Source: Bacteroidales bacterium (lineage in GTDB: Bacteria > Bacteroidota > Bacteroidia > Bacteroidales > VadinHA17). Taken from it: a stretch of 52,801 nucleotides of DNA. Position 1 is the stretch's first letter, and every line of letters begins with the position of its first letter. Under the pieces are notes generated by a model that worked only from the letters and a program-made list of their open reading frames with translations, was not told where the DNA came from and ran no database searches. Positions 1-8,454 of the stretch are shown here, piece by piece. The position numbers and the translations under genes were made by a program. Location of the stretch: contig PLMC01000116.1 of the NCBI GenBank assembly GCA_003141495.1, positions 22,145-74,945 on the forward strand, given 5' to 3'.

Positions 1-1
1 T

Positions 2-1591
2 TTAGTTACTTTTCTGAGCCGGAAAAATGAATGGAGCTTCCTTTTTAATATACCTTTTTCTATTCTTCTTATTCATTTCGGAGCTGTCACAATCCTGCTT
101 TTCCTTTTCAGGGTATTTGTAAAATTGTTTTATGAATTTGCCTCCTCCTCGTCACACGATGGCAAAAATGTTTTAATCTATGGTTCAGGCGAAATGGGAA
201 TTCTGGTAAAAAGACTAATTGAAGGAGATCCGAAGAATCTATACAGGCTTAAAGGTTTTATTGACGATGACAAAAAAATTCAGGGGAAAAATCTTGATGG
301 TTACCCGGTTTATTCACGACAGGTTCTCACACGAGATTTTATTGAGGATGAAGATGTAAAAGTTTTTATTATTGCTATAAATAACATTGCACCGGCTAAG
401 AAGAAGGAAGTAATTGAGTCTATGATCCAGTTTGGATGCGAAATTCTTGATACTCCATCATTTGATATCTGGATGAACGGTCATCTGGAAGTTAAAAACC
501 TTAAAAAAGTGAAATTCGAAGATATACTCGGAAGAGATCCTATAACTCTTGATCTTGATAAGATACAAAAGGGACTAATCGGGAAGACTATAATGGTTAC
601 CGGTGGCGCCGGATCAATAGGTTCAGAAATTGCGAGACAATTAATGAGGTTTAATACAAAGCAGTTAATTATTGTAGATCAGGCAGAAACCCCATCATTT
701 TACCTTGGAGAAGAGTTAAAAAGTAAATTACCGGATTGCAACTTCAGGATAGTGATTGGTGATGTGACACGACAGGAATATATGGAAGAAATCTTCAGAA
801 AATACAAACCTGATATTGTTTTTCATGCCGCCGCATATAAACATGTTCCAATGATGGAATTGCACCCACATGAAGCATTCAGAGTTAACGTTGGAGGTAC
901 AAAAATTATCTCGGATTTATCAATTAAATACAAGGCAGAAAAATTTGTAATGATATCTTCTGATAAAGCAGTAAATCCTACCAATGTGATGGGAGCCACC
1001 AAGAAGATTTGTGAATTACTGGTACATTCTCAGTCAAAACGTAAAGGCATAAAGACACAGTTTATCACTACACGTTTTGGTAATGTGCTTGGGTCAAATG
1101 GCTCTGTTATTCCACTTTTTAATAAGCAGATTGCCGATGGGGGACCTGTAACTATTACTCATCCCGATATAACCCGTTTCTTTATGACCATCCCTGAAGC
1201 ATGCCAGTTGGTTTTAGAAGCTGGATTTATGGGCAATGGCGGAGAGATATATGTTTTTGATATGGGTGAACCTGTCAAAGTTTTAGATGTAGCTATAAAC
1301 CTGATACGCCTCTCGGGTCTTGAACCTCATAAGGATATTAAAATAAAAGTGGTTGGATTGCGTCCTGGAGAAAAGCTGTATGAGGAACTCTTTTCGATGG
1401 ACGAACCAATGATACATACACATCATCCAAAGATAAGTATTGCACAGGTTGCATCGTTTGATTTTGAAACGCTCATTTCAAAGATAGATATGATACTCGG
1501 CTCTCTCAATAAAATGTCTGAAGCAAAGGTGATTGAAGAGATGTTGGAGATTGTTCCCGGGTATACTACTAACAAAGCATTGACTCTATAA
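2..1591 (+). CDS. WbpM/CapD-type UDP-GlcNAc 4,6-dehydratase, 5'-truncated by window edge
   Basis: Membrane-bound nucleotide-sugar dehydratase of the WbpM/FlaA1/CapD family, which converts UDP-GlcNAc to the 4-keto-6-deoxy sugar. The reading frame is open back to base 2. The 41 codons before the TTG at 125 encode a hydrophobic segment (IPFSILLIHFGAV and on), so that TTG is internal and the gene starts outside the window. Visible parts are a first Rossmann motif (YGSGEMG, from about 182), the catalytic-domain glycine motif TGGAGSIGSE (about 599-628) and SSDKAVNPTNVMGATKK-type active-site residues with Met in place of the SDR Tyr, as is usual here. The C-terminus is complete. It probably supplies the WbpV-like reductase and WbpL-like transferase 25 kb downstream. 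The family call is firm; the exact product is inferred. Confidence 0.9.
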   Translation, partial: LVTFLSRKNEWSFLFNIPFSILLIHFGAVTILLFLFRVFVKLFYEFASSSSHDGKNVLIYGSGEMGILVKRLIEGDPKNLYRLKGFIDDDKKIQGKNLDGYPVYSRQVLTRDFIEDEDVKVFIIAINNIAPAKKKEVIESMIQFGCEILDTPSFDIWMNGHLEVKNLKKVKFEDILGRDPITLDLDKIQKGLIGKTIMVTGGAGSIGSEIARQLMRFNTKQLIIVDQAETPSFYLGEELKSKLPDCNFRIVIGDVTRQEYMEEIFRKYKPDIVFHAAAYKHVPMMELHPHEAFRVNVGGTKIISDLSIKYKAEKFVMISSDKAVNPTNVMGATKKICELLVHSQSKRKGIKTQFITTRFGNVLGSNGSVIPLFNKQIADGGPVTITHPDITRFFMTIPEACQLVLEAGFMGNGGEIYVFDMGEPVKVLDVAINLIRLSGLEPHKDIKIKVVGLRPGEKLYEELFSMDEPMIHTHHPKISIAQVASFDFETLISKIDMILGSLNKMSEAKVIEEMLEIVPGYTTNKALTL

Positions 1592-1629
1592 AAATTCTTT
1601 TATTAATAAAATACCTGAAAAACCTGATC

Positions 1630-2793
1630 ATGACTGTTAATAAACGAAAGAAAGTTTTCGTAAGCGGTTGTTTTGACCTTCTCCATTCAGGACATATTGC
1701 TTTTTTAAGAGAGGCGTCTCAATACGGAGATTTGTATGTAGGATTGGGATCTGATAAAACAATATACGATCTCAAGGGACGAAGTACCGTTAACTCTGAA
1801 GAAGAACGATTATTTATGATTGAAGCTTTATCGTGTGTGCATAAAGTCAAAATTAATTTCGGAAGTGGAATTCTTGATTTTCTCGGAGATATGAAGTCTC
1901 TTGATCCGGATATTTTTATTGTAAATGAAGATGGCCATACACCCGACAAAGAACAAATATGTAAAGATCTGGGGATAGAATATAAAGTCTTAAAACGAAT
2001 CCCATACGCAAATTTGCCGGTTCGATCAACTACCTCGCTAAGAAAGGAAACCCCTATTCCCTATAGAATTGATCTTGCAGGTACCTGGATTGATCAGCCG
2101 TATGTATCAAAGTACTCCCCGGGTTGGGCAATAACTGCATCAATTGAACCTACAGTAGAATTCAACGAGCGTTCAGGGATGGCTACTTCAACAAGAAAGA
2201 AGGCCATTGAGTTATGGAATGATAACTTACCTATGGAGAATCCTGAAAAACTGGCAAAAATCCTTTTCAGATACGATAATGATCCAGGTACAAAAGATGT
2301 AAGCGGATCACAGGATTCTATTGGTATTACAATGCCAGGGATAAACAGGTTTTTTTATGAGAAGGAACAATACTGGCCATCAAAATTTGAAACTATAACT
2401 GATCTTTCAATCATCAAATGGCTCGAAGAGCGACTTTATATGATAACTTTGTGGCCAAGGCAAGCTGACTTTGTCGTTCTTGAAAATACAAATATTTCTG
2501 TTGATAATGTTAAACGACTTACCAATGCCGCTGAATTGGCCTGGGATGGTTTAATCAATAAGGACATAAATAATTTTGCAAAAGGATTCTCTGCCTCTTT
2601 TCGTTCTCAGGTAAAGATGTTCCCTAAAATGATGGATGATAAAATTGCCAGAGTCATTAATAGCCATAGAGATAAAGCTGTCTCATGGAAATTGTCAGGA
2701 GCAGGTGGAGGTGGTTATCTGGTACTGATTAGTGAAGAAGAAATAGCCAACGCAATTAAAGTAAAGATCAGGATAAAAGATTATTGGATTTAA
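1630..2793 (+). CDS. Cytidylyltransferase-like / GHMP-kinase-like fusion protein
   Basis: A 387-residue two-domain protein. Residues 1-138 form a cytidylyltransferase-type nucleotidyltransferase: GCFDLLHSGH at 13-22 is the HxGH motif and RSTTSLR at 132-138 is the RSTTxL-type motif. Residues 143-387 resemble GHMP sugar kinases: PYRIDLAGTWID at 144-155, a QD motif in SGSQDS at 225-230 (compare the QDQ of heptose and fucose kinases), and GAGGGG at 357-362. The Gly/Ser-rich ATP loop (PxxxGLGSS) expected between the first two motifs is not visible, and that interval is short. The second domain may therefore bind a sugar phosphate without being an active kinase. It sits just before gmd and fcl, so a role in nucleotide-sugar supply is likely, but the substrate is unknown. 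Confidence 0.75.
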   Translation: MTVNKRKKVFVSGCFDLLHSGHIAFLREASQYGDLYVGLGSDKTIYDLKGRSTVNSEEERLFMIEALSCVHKVKINFGSGILDFLGDMKSLDPDIFIVNEDGHTPDKEQICKDLGIEYKVLKRIPYANLPVRSTTSLRKETPIPYRIDLAGTWIDQPYVSKYSPGWAITASIEPTVEFNERSGMATSTRKKAIELWNDNLPMENPEKLAKILFRYDNDPGTKDVSGSQDSIGITMPGINRFFYEKEQYWPSKFETITDLSIIKWLEERLYMITLWPRQADFVVLENTNISVDNVKRLTNAAELAWDGLINKDINNFAKGFSASFRSQVKMFPKMMDDKIARVINSHRDKAVSWKLSGAGGGGYLVLISEEEIANAIKVKIRIKDYWI

Positions 2794-2825
2794 TCCTTGG
2801 AAGCATTTTTAAATTTTAAAATAAA

Positions 2826-3869
2826 ATGAAAAAAATTGCCTTAATATCAGGTATAACTGGACAGGATGGTTCCTATCTTACGGAATTATTATTGGAAAAA
2901 GGATATATTGTGCACGGGATCATAAGACGATCAAGTTCATTTAATACTTTTAGAATCGATCATATCTATAATAATCCTGAATACATAAACAAAAGTTTTT
3001 TTCTGCATTATGGAGATTTAACCGATTCCAGTAACCTAAACAGGTTAGTTGAAAAAATTCAACCGGCGGAAATATATAATCTTGGAGCACAGTCTCATGT
3101 GCAGGTTTCATTTGAGGTGCCCGAATATACTGCAGAAGTTGATGGTGTCGGAACTCTGCGTTTTCTTGATGCCATTAAAGAAACAGGCTTAAAAACACGC
3201 TTTTACCAGGCGTCAACTTCTGAACTTTACGGTAAAGTGCAGGAGATCCCCCAGACTGAAAAGACGCCGTTTTATCCCAGGAGTCCATATGCTGCAGCAA
3301 AATTATATGCTTACTGGATTGTAATTAATTATAGGGAAGCGTATAATGTATTTGCGTCAAATGGGATTCTGTTTAATCACGAAAGTGAAAGGAGAGGAAA
3401 AACTTTTGTCACTCGCAAGATAACCGTTGCTGCTTCTAAAATTATTCTGGGACAACAGGAAAAACTGTTTCTCGGCAACATTGATTCGAAAAGAGACTGG
3501 GGTTATGCACCTGAATATGTTGAAGGAATGTGGCGCATTCTTCAGGCTGATCAACCTGATGACTTTGTTTTGGCGACAAATGAGACTCATACAATTCGTG
3601 AATTTATTGAAGAAACTTTCAGGATTCTGGGGGAAGAAATTGTCTGGACCGGAAAAGGTTTAAATGAAACAGGCAAATTGAAATCTTCCGGTAAAGAAGT
3701 TATCTGTATTGATCCCCGCTATTTCAGACCTACAGAAGTAGAACTGCTTATTGGCAATCCCGCCAAAGCATATGAAAAACTCGGGTGGAAACCTAAGACT
3801 ACCTTCAAAGATTTAGTCAGAATTATGGTTAACTCAGATTTTGAGAAAGCCAAAAAACGTATTGAATAA
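2826..3869 (+). CDS. gmd: GDP-mannose 4,6-dehydratase
   Basis: Cytosolic SDR-type enzyme converting GDP-D-mannose to GDP-4-keto-6-deoxy-D-mannose, the first step to GDP-L-fucose. The N-terminus carries the family NADP motif ([11 protein letters not shown]) followed by [12 protein letters not shown]. The central STSELYGK and the YxxxK pair ([12 protein letters not shown]) supply the catalytic residues, and [16 protein letters not shown] is a typical Gmd stretch. Length (347) is normal. It lies 32 bases after the fusion gene and about 100 bases before GDP-L-fucose synthase, which uses its product. Confidence 0.96.
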   Translation: MKKIALISGITGQDGSYLTELLLEKGYIVHGIIRRSSSFNTFRIDHIYNNPEYINKSFFLHYGDLTDSSNLNRLVEKIQPAEIYNLGAQSHVQVSFEVPEYTAEVDGVGTLRFLDAIKETGLKTRFYQASTSELYGKVQEIPQTEKTPFYPRSPYAAAKLYAYWIVINYREAYNVFASNGILFNHESERRGKTFVTRKITVAASKIILGQQEKLFLGNIDSKRDWGYAPEYVEGMWRILQADQPDDFVLATNETHTIREFIEETFRILGEEIVWTGKGLNETGKLKSSGKEVICIDPRYFRPTEVELLIGNPAKAYEKLGWKPKTTFKDLVRIMVNSDFEKAKKRIE

Positions 3870-3887
3870 GAAGCTCAGGACCCAAAT

Positions 3888-3923
3888 CTTTGTGACCTTT
3901 GTGGCTTCTTTGTGTACTTTGTG
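3888..3923 (+). repeat. CTTTGTG intergenic repeat (four units)
   Basis: Four CTTTGTG units start at 3888, 3897, 3908 and 3917 (spacing 9, 11, 9) in the roughly 100-base gap between gmd and fcl. Two inverted units of the same heptamer occur in another intergenic gap at 48084-48100. Similar CTTTGTG-rich spacers are, from memory, common between genes in some Bacteroidota. No coding potential is seen. Confidence 0.7.
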
Positions 3924-3967
3924 ATTAATGGATTTTATTCTAAGGGTATATACCAGAATTATTTAAT

Positions 3968-5089
3968 ATGGAAAAAAAATCGAAAATATACATAGCAGGT
4001 CATAATGGACTGGTTGGAAGTGCCATTCACAGGAATTTGATTGCGAAAGGTTATAAAAACTTTGTACTCACACCTTTTCCTCCTTATGATCTGACTGATC
4101 AGAAAACCGTAGCAGATTTTTTTAGTAAGGAGAAACCTGATTATGTTATTCTGGCAGCAGCAAAAGTGGGTGGAATATTGTCAAATAACAAATACAGGGC
4201 ACAATTCATATATGAAAATCTAATGATTGAGAACAACATAATCCACCAGAGTTATGTTAATGGCGTTAAGAAATTATTATTTCTCGGCAGTTCATGTATT
4301 TATCCCGCAAATTGCCCCCAACCGATAAAAGAAGAGTACTTATTAACGGGAGAGCTGGAGTATACAAATGAACCTTATGCTGTTGCTAAAATTTCGGGTA
4401 TTAAGATGTGTGAATCGTACAACATTCAGTACGGCACTAATTTTATTTCAGTGATGCCTACAAACCTTTATGGCCCGAATGACAACTATAACCTGGAAAC
4501 TTCTCATGTGCTTCCGGCTCTGATCAGAAAAATGCATCTTGGCAAATGTCTCGAAAATAACGATTGGGAATCGATAAGGAAAGATTTCAAAAAAAACCCG
4601 GTTGAAGGTCGGAATGAGAATTCAACTGATGCTGAAATCTTAGCAATTCTGGGAAAATATGGAATTCAACCAGCAACCAGCAACCAGCAACCAGTAACTA
4701 TTTCACTCTGGGGAACCGGAAACCCTTATCGTGAGTTTCTATACGTTGATGACCTTGCAGACGCTTGTGTCTATGTAATGAATCACGTTGATTTTAACAA
4801 TCTTAAGGCCCATAACCCTGAGCCCCATGCCCTGAGCTCTGTGACCTCCGCCCATATTAAGAACACCCATATTAATATCGGTACAGGAATGGATCTGACA
4901 ATTAAGGAACTGGCTCTGATAATAAAAGATACTGTAGGATTTAAAGGTCAGTTAGAGTGGGATAGTTCTAAACCGGACGGAACTTATCGAAAGCTGCTTG
5001 ATGTTTCAAAAATTAACAATTTGGGATGGACAGAAAAAGTCAGTCTGGAAGACGGGATAAAAATGATCTACAATATGTATAGAATATAA
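3968..5089 (+). CDS. fcl: GDP-L-fucose synthase with two repeat-derived insertions
   Basis: Epimerase-reductase that turns GDP-4-keto-6-deoxy-mannose into GDP-L-fucose. Motifs are GHNGLVGSAI near the N-terminus (NADP), SSCIYP with the catalytic Ser, and the YAVAKISG Tyr/Lys pair. ETSHVLPALIRKMH and the following region match the long Bacteroidota form of the enzyme. At 373 residues it is longer than the roughly 320 of E. coli. One extra stretch, around residues 234-243, is encoded by four perfect 7-bp repeats; another, around 278-302, is encoded by repeat-rich DNA just before the conserved INIGTG segment. Both keep the frame open. The function call is strong; whether the insertions affect activity is unknown. 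Confidence 0.93.
   Translation: MEKKSKIYIAGHNGLVGSAIHRNLIAKGYKNFVLTPFPPYDLTDQKTVADFFSKEKPDYVILAAAKVGGILSNNKYRAQFIYENLMIENNIIHQSYVNGVKKLLFLGSSCIYPANCPQPIKEEYLLTGELEYTNEPYAVAKISGIKMCESYNIQYGTNFISVMPTNLYGPNDNYNLETSHVLPALIRKMHLGKCLENNDWESIRKDFKKNPVEGRNENSTDAEILAILGKYGIQPATSNQQPVTISLWGTGNPYREFLYVDDLADACVYVMNHVDFNNLKAHNPEPHALSSVTSAHIKNTHINIGTGMDLTIKELALIIKDTVGFKGQLEWDSSKPDGTYRKLLDVSKINNLGWTEKVSLEDGIKMIYNMYRI
4667..4694 (+). repeat. Four perfect 7-bp tandem repeats (CAACCAG) inside fcl
   Basis: CAACCAG is repeated exactly four times (4667-4673, 4674-4680, 4681-4687, 4688-4694) within the GDP-L-fucose synthase gene. Gain or loss of one 7-bp unit would shift the frame. The encoded residues (about ATSNQQP) fall in a variable stretch before the conserved ISLWGTG segment. 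Confidence 0.9.
4816..4875 (+). repeat. Second repeat-rich insertion inside fcl
   Basis: Contains CCCTGAGC twice, 14 bases apart (4816-4823, 4830-4837), and CCCATATTAA twice, 15 bases apart (4851-4860, 4866-4875). It is richer in C than the flanking coding sequence. It encodes residues just before the conserved INIGTG segment, where related enzymes are shorter. Confidence 0.6.
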
Positions 5090-5200
5090 CTATCACCTCA
5101 ATTTTAATAAATAATTTTTATCTTTTGTTTTGGTAGCTTTGATAGAAATTCATAATGATCATTTGATATTTTTGGTAATTAAGTAATAATATGTTTTAAA

Positions 5201-5974
5201 ATGAAGGTAGTCATTTTAGCTGGCGGACTCGGGACACGAATTAGCGAAGAAACTGATTTAAGACCAAAACCTATGATTGAAATAGGAGGAAAGCCTATCC
5301 TGTGGCACATTATGAAAATTTACTCATCTTTTGGTTATAATGATTTTATAATCTGTTGCGGCTACAAGGGATATTTTATTAAAGAATATTTTGCTAACTA
5401 TTTTTTACATCAGGCCGATGTGACTCTTGATCTTCAGAAAAACTCTCTGGAAGTGCATCAATCCAAAGCCGAACCGTGGAAAATAACAATGGTGGATACT
5501 GGTATAAATACAATGACAGGGGGAAGGATTAAACAGATAAAGAAATATATTGATGGAACTTTTTTACTTACCTACGGGGATGGTGTAGGTAATGTCGACA
5601 TTAAAGCTTTGATTGATTTTCACAGAAAGAATAACAAAAAAGCTACTGTTACTGTTGTTCAGCCCTCTGGCCGATTCGGATCCATACAGTTCGATAATAA
5701 TGACGAAGTAAAAGTTTTTGCATTTCAGGAAAAACCCAAAGGTGACAGAGCCTGGATAAATGGAGGTTTTTTTGTGTGTGAACCTGAAGTTTTCGACGAA
5801 ATAGATGACGATAAGACCATTTGGGAGCGGAAACCCCTTGAGAATCTGGCTGCAAAAGGTGAACTTGTCGCATATCGTCATTATGGGTTCTGGAGGCCGA
5901 TGGACACTCTTCGTGACAAAACTGACCTTGAAGAAATGTGGAATTCAGGAGACGCAAAATGGAAACTATGGTAA
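5201..5974 (+). CDS. rfbF: Glucose-1-phosphate cytidylyltransferase
   Basis: Cytosolic enzyme making CDP-D-glucose from glucose-1-phosphate and CTP, the entry step to CDP-3,6-dideoxyhexoses. The N-terminus has the nucleotidyltransferase signature LAGGLGTR with PKPMIEIGGKPILWHIM, followed by the RfbF-typical CCGYKGYFIKEYF. LTYGDGVGNVDI carries the metal-binding Asp, and the C-terminus (GFWRPMDTLRDKTDLEEMW) is characteristic. Length (257) is normal. Its 3' end overlaps the next gene, so translation is probably coupled. It is the first gene of the CDP-sugar cassette. Confidence 0.96.
   Translation: MKVVILAGGLGTRISEETDLRPKPMIEIGGKPILWHIMKIYSSFGYNDFIICCGYKGYFIKEYFANYFLHQADVTLDLQKNSLEVHQSKAEPWKITMVDTGINTMTGGRIKQIKKYIDGTFLLTYGDGVGNVDIKALIDFHRKNNKKATVTVVQPSGRFGSIQFDNNDEVKVFAFQEKPKGDRAWINGGFFVCEPEVFDEIDDDKTIWERKPLENLAAKGELVAYRHYGFWRPMDTLRDKTDLEEMWNSGDAKWKLW
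5947..5952 (+). promoter_or_regulatory. Ribosome binding site deciding the rfbG start
   Basis: AGGAGA lies 6 bases before the ATG at 5959, inside the end of rfbF. It supports 5959 over the upstream GTG (5938) and over the ATG at 5968. Confidence 0.6.
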
Positions 5975-7044
5975 ATAAAGCATTCTGGAAGGGCAAGAAA
6001 GTTCTGATTACCGGACATACCGGTTTTAAAGGAAGCTGGCTCTCTATCCTGCTTAATTGGCTGGAAGCTGATGTGCATGGATATTCTTTAGATCCTCCGA
6101 CGAGTCCCAGTTTATATGATCTGGCTAAAGTTGATAAACTATTGGATTCTACAATAGGCGATATCAGGGATTTTAAATTACTTCAAAAAACAATAAAAAA
6201 AGTTAATCCTGAGGTTGTTATACATTTGGCTGCTCAGCCTCTTGTCAGGGAATCTTACAGAAACCCCCGGGAAACCTATGAAATAAATGTAATGGGTACC
6301 GTGAATCTGCTTGATGCAGTTAGACTGGAACATGGCATAAAGGCAATTCTTAATGTAACTTCAGATAAATGTTATGAAAACAAGGAGTGGGTTTGGGGAT
6401 ACCGGGAAAATGAACCGATGGGCGGATATGATCCGTATTCTAATAGCAAAGGATGTTCTGAGTTAGTAACATCTTCTTTTAGAACTTCATTTTTTAATCC
6501 CAATGATTATTCTAAACATGGAGTAGCCTTAGCTTCTGCCCGTGCCGGAAATGTCCTTGGAGGAGGGGATTGGGCTCAGGACAGGCTTGTTCCGGATTTT
6601 TTCAGAGCAATAATGTGTGGTGAGAAATTGAAAATAAGAAGCCCTTTTGCTATCAGACCATGGCAGCATGTAATTGAACCATTGTCAGGTTATCTTATGC
6701 TCTGTGAAAAACTCTGTTCTAATGGACCTGAGTTCACCGGGGGATGGAATTTTGGGGCTGATATCAATGATGCCAGAAATGTTGAATGGATTGTCAGCAG
6801 AATTTGTGAGTTATGGAGTAATGATGCTAAATATGAAGTAAATAATGCAATTCAGCCTCATGAGGCAAATTACCTGAAATTAGATTGTACCAAAGCAAGA
6901 ACTCTTTTGGGCTGGAATCCGAAATGGGATGTTGAAACCACATTAGAAATGATTGTCGATTGGTATAAGCTTTACCAGAATAATGCTGATATGAGAAATG
7001 CGTGTGTCCATCAGATTGAACAATATTTCATGAATAACAAGTAA
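5959..7044 (+). CDS. rfbG: CDP-glucose 4,6-dehydratase
   Basis: NAD-dependent SDR enzyme converting CDP-D-glucose to CDP-4-keto-6-deoxy-D-glucose. It shows the GHTGFKGSWLS cofactor motif near the N-terminus, HLAAQPLVRESY, NVTSDKCYEN in the catalytic region, and the Tyr/Lys pair in YDPYSNSKGCSEL. RPWQHVIEPLSGYL is a typical RfbG stretch. Length is normal for the family. I chose the ATG at 5959 because of a good ribosome binding site; this overlaps the rfbF stop by 16 bases. It receives the RfbF product and feeds RfbH. Confidence 0.95.
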   Translation: METMVNKAFWKGKKVLITGHTGFKGSWLSILLNWLEADVHGYSLDPPTSPSLYDLAKVDKLLDSTIGDIRDFKLLQKTIKKVNPEVVIHLAAQPLVRESYRNPRETYEINVMGTVNLLDAVRLEHGIKAILNVTSDKCYENKEWVWGYRENEPMGGYDPYSNSKGCSELVTSSFRTSFFNPNDYSKHGVALASARAGNVLGGGDWAQDRLVPDFFRAIMCGEKLKIRSPFAIRPWQHVIEPLSGYLMLCEKLCSNGPEFTGGWNFGADINDARNVEWIVSRICELWSNDAKYEVNNAIQPHEANYLKLDCTKARTLLGWNPKWDVETTLEMIVDWYKLYQNNADMRNACVHQIEQYFMNNK

Positions 7045-7067
7045 CAATATTTTACATAACTAATTTT

Positions 7068-8393
7068 ATGAGTGATTTTAAGTCAATTAGAAAAGATATT
7101 GTATTAAAAACAATCGAATATTATAAAGCAAGATTTATAAAAGCTGATTTTGTACCAGGTAAATCGAGGATTAATTATGCTGGAAGAGTATTTGATCAGG
7201 ACGAACTGGTAAATGCAGTTGAAGCTTCGCTCGATTTTTGGCTGACTGAAGGCAGGTTTTCCGAATCATTTGCCGAGAAAATAGCAGAGTTTTTAGGCAT
7301 TGAACATGTTCTTCTCACGAACTCAGGTTCTTCTGCAAATCTGCTTGCCCTCTCAGCTTTAACTTCAGAGAAACTTGGAGAAAAAAAATTAAAACCCGGT
7401 GATGAAGTAATTACTGTTGCTGCAGGCTTTCCATCCACAATTTCGCCTATCATTCAACTTGGCTTTATCCCCGTATTCATTGATGTAAAAATCCCGACCT
7501 ATAATATTGACATTGAAATGATGCGTAGGTCCATCAAATCTAAAACCAAATGCATTTTTATCGCCCATACACTTGGAAATCCTTTTGACATTTCAGCAGT
7601 TATGAAGTTGGCTAATGAACATAATCTATGGGTAATCGAAGATAATTGTGACGCTTTTGGAAGTGAATACAAAGGAAAGAAGACAGGCACTTTTGGTCAC
7701 CTTTCTACGATTTCTTTTTACCCTGCTCATCATATCACAACCGGGGAAGGAGGAGCAATATGCACCAATGATCTGACATTAGCCTCTATTGTCAGAGCAT
7801 TTCGCGACTGGGGACGGGATTGTTACTGCACCGGAGGTGAAAATAATACATGCGGTAAACGATTTTCTCAGCAGTTTGGAAATTTGCCTCTCGGATTTGA
7901 TCATAAATATGTCTATTCCGAAATAGGATATAATCTGAAGATGACAGATATTCAGGCTGCGATTGGCGCAGCCCAGATGGATAAACTTCCTGATTTCTGC
8001 GTTCGTAGAAAGGAAAACTTCAAAGAATGGTGTCGAATCTTTTCAAATTACCCTGCCTATTTTATTCTGCCCGAAGCGACTGTGGGATCTGATCCTGCAT
8101 GGTTTGCATTCATTATAACCTTAAGAGAAGGAATACCTTTTACAAGAGATGAGATCACAATGAATCTAAACATAAATTTAATCGAAACCCGTAATCTTTT
8201 TGCTGGCAATATTACAAAACAACCTGGTTACCTGAACCGGGAATGGCGAATTTCTGGTCACCTGGATAATACTGATTATATCATGAATAATACTTTCTTC
8301 CTCGGAACTTATCCAGGCCTTACAAAAGATATGTTCGAGTATGCGGAAAAAGTGATTGACTCGTTCATTAAAAGCAGAACTGGCAAAAATTAA
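7068..8393 (+). CDS. rfbH: CDP-4-keto-6-deoxyglucose 3-dehydratase (E1), PMP and [2Fe-2S] dependent
   Basis: Removes the C-3 hydroxyl from CDP-4-keto-6-deoxyglucose using PMP and an iron-sulfur cluster; this is the key 3-deoxygenation step. The fold is that of DegT aminotransferases, but the usual PLP-binding Lys is replaced by His in YPAHHITTGEGGA (residues 218-229), the hallmark of E1. Cys193 (EDNCDAFG), Cys252, Cys254 and Cys262 (DCYCTGGENNTC) match the known E1 cluster pattern to within one residue of spacing. Length (441) is normal. It lies 23 bases after rfbG and needs an electron donor, probably the following reductase. Confidence 0.95.
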   Translation: MSDFKSIRKDIVLKTIEYYKARFIKADFVPGKSRINYAGRVFDQDELVNAVEASLDFWLTEGRFSESFAEKIAEFLGIEHVLLTNSGSSANLLALSALTSEKLGEKKLKPGDEVITVAAGFPSTISPIIQLGFIPVFIDVKIPTYNIDIEMMRRSIKSKTKCIFIAHTLGNPFDISAVMKLANEHNLWVIEDNCDAFGSEYKGKKTGTFGHLSTISFYPAHHITTGEGGAICTNDLTLASIVRAFRDWGRDCYCTGGENNTCGKRFSQQFGNLPLGFDHKYVYSEIGYNLKMTDIQAAIGAAQMDKLPDFCVRRKENFKEWCRIFSNYPAYFILPEATVGSDPAWFAFIITLREGIPFTRDEITMNLNINLIETRNLFAGNITKQPGYLNREWRISGHLDNTDYIMNNTFFLGTYPGLTKDMFEYAEKVIDSFIKSRTGKN

Positions 8394-8454
8394 TACAAAA
8401 TATTATTTTCTCGTAACCGAATGAAAACATTTTGATCTTTTGAAGCTTAGATAA

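Noticed and set aside
125-127. TTG at 125 as the start of the dehydratase gene
   Set aside because: The frame stays open to base 2 and the upstream codons encode a hydrophobic helix expected in WbpM-like proteins, so the gene is truncated by the window.
1630-2793. Bifunctional fucokinase/GDP-fucose pyrophosphorylase (Fkp)
   Set aside because: Fkp is much longer, has the reverse type of nucleotidyltransferase domain and keeps the kinase ATP loop; this protein has a GCFD/HxGH-type transferase and lacks that loop.
4667-4694. CRISPR or direct-repeat array
   Set aside because: The units are 7 bp, without spacers, and lie inside an open reading frame of fcl.
5190-5197. Internal promoter before rfbF (TATGTTTT)
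   Set aside because: The last base misses the consensus and candidate TTTG boxes are at the wrong spacing (15 or 24 bases).
5938-5974. Frameshift between rfbF and rfbG
   Set aside because: Both proteins are full length; the overlap is normal coupling with a ribosome binding site before the ATG at 5959.
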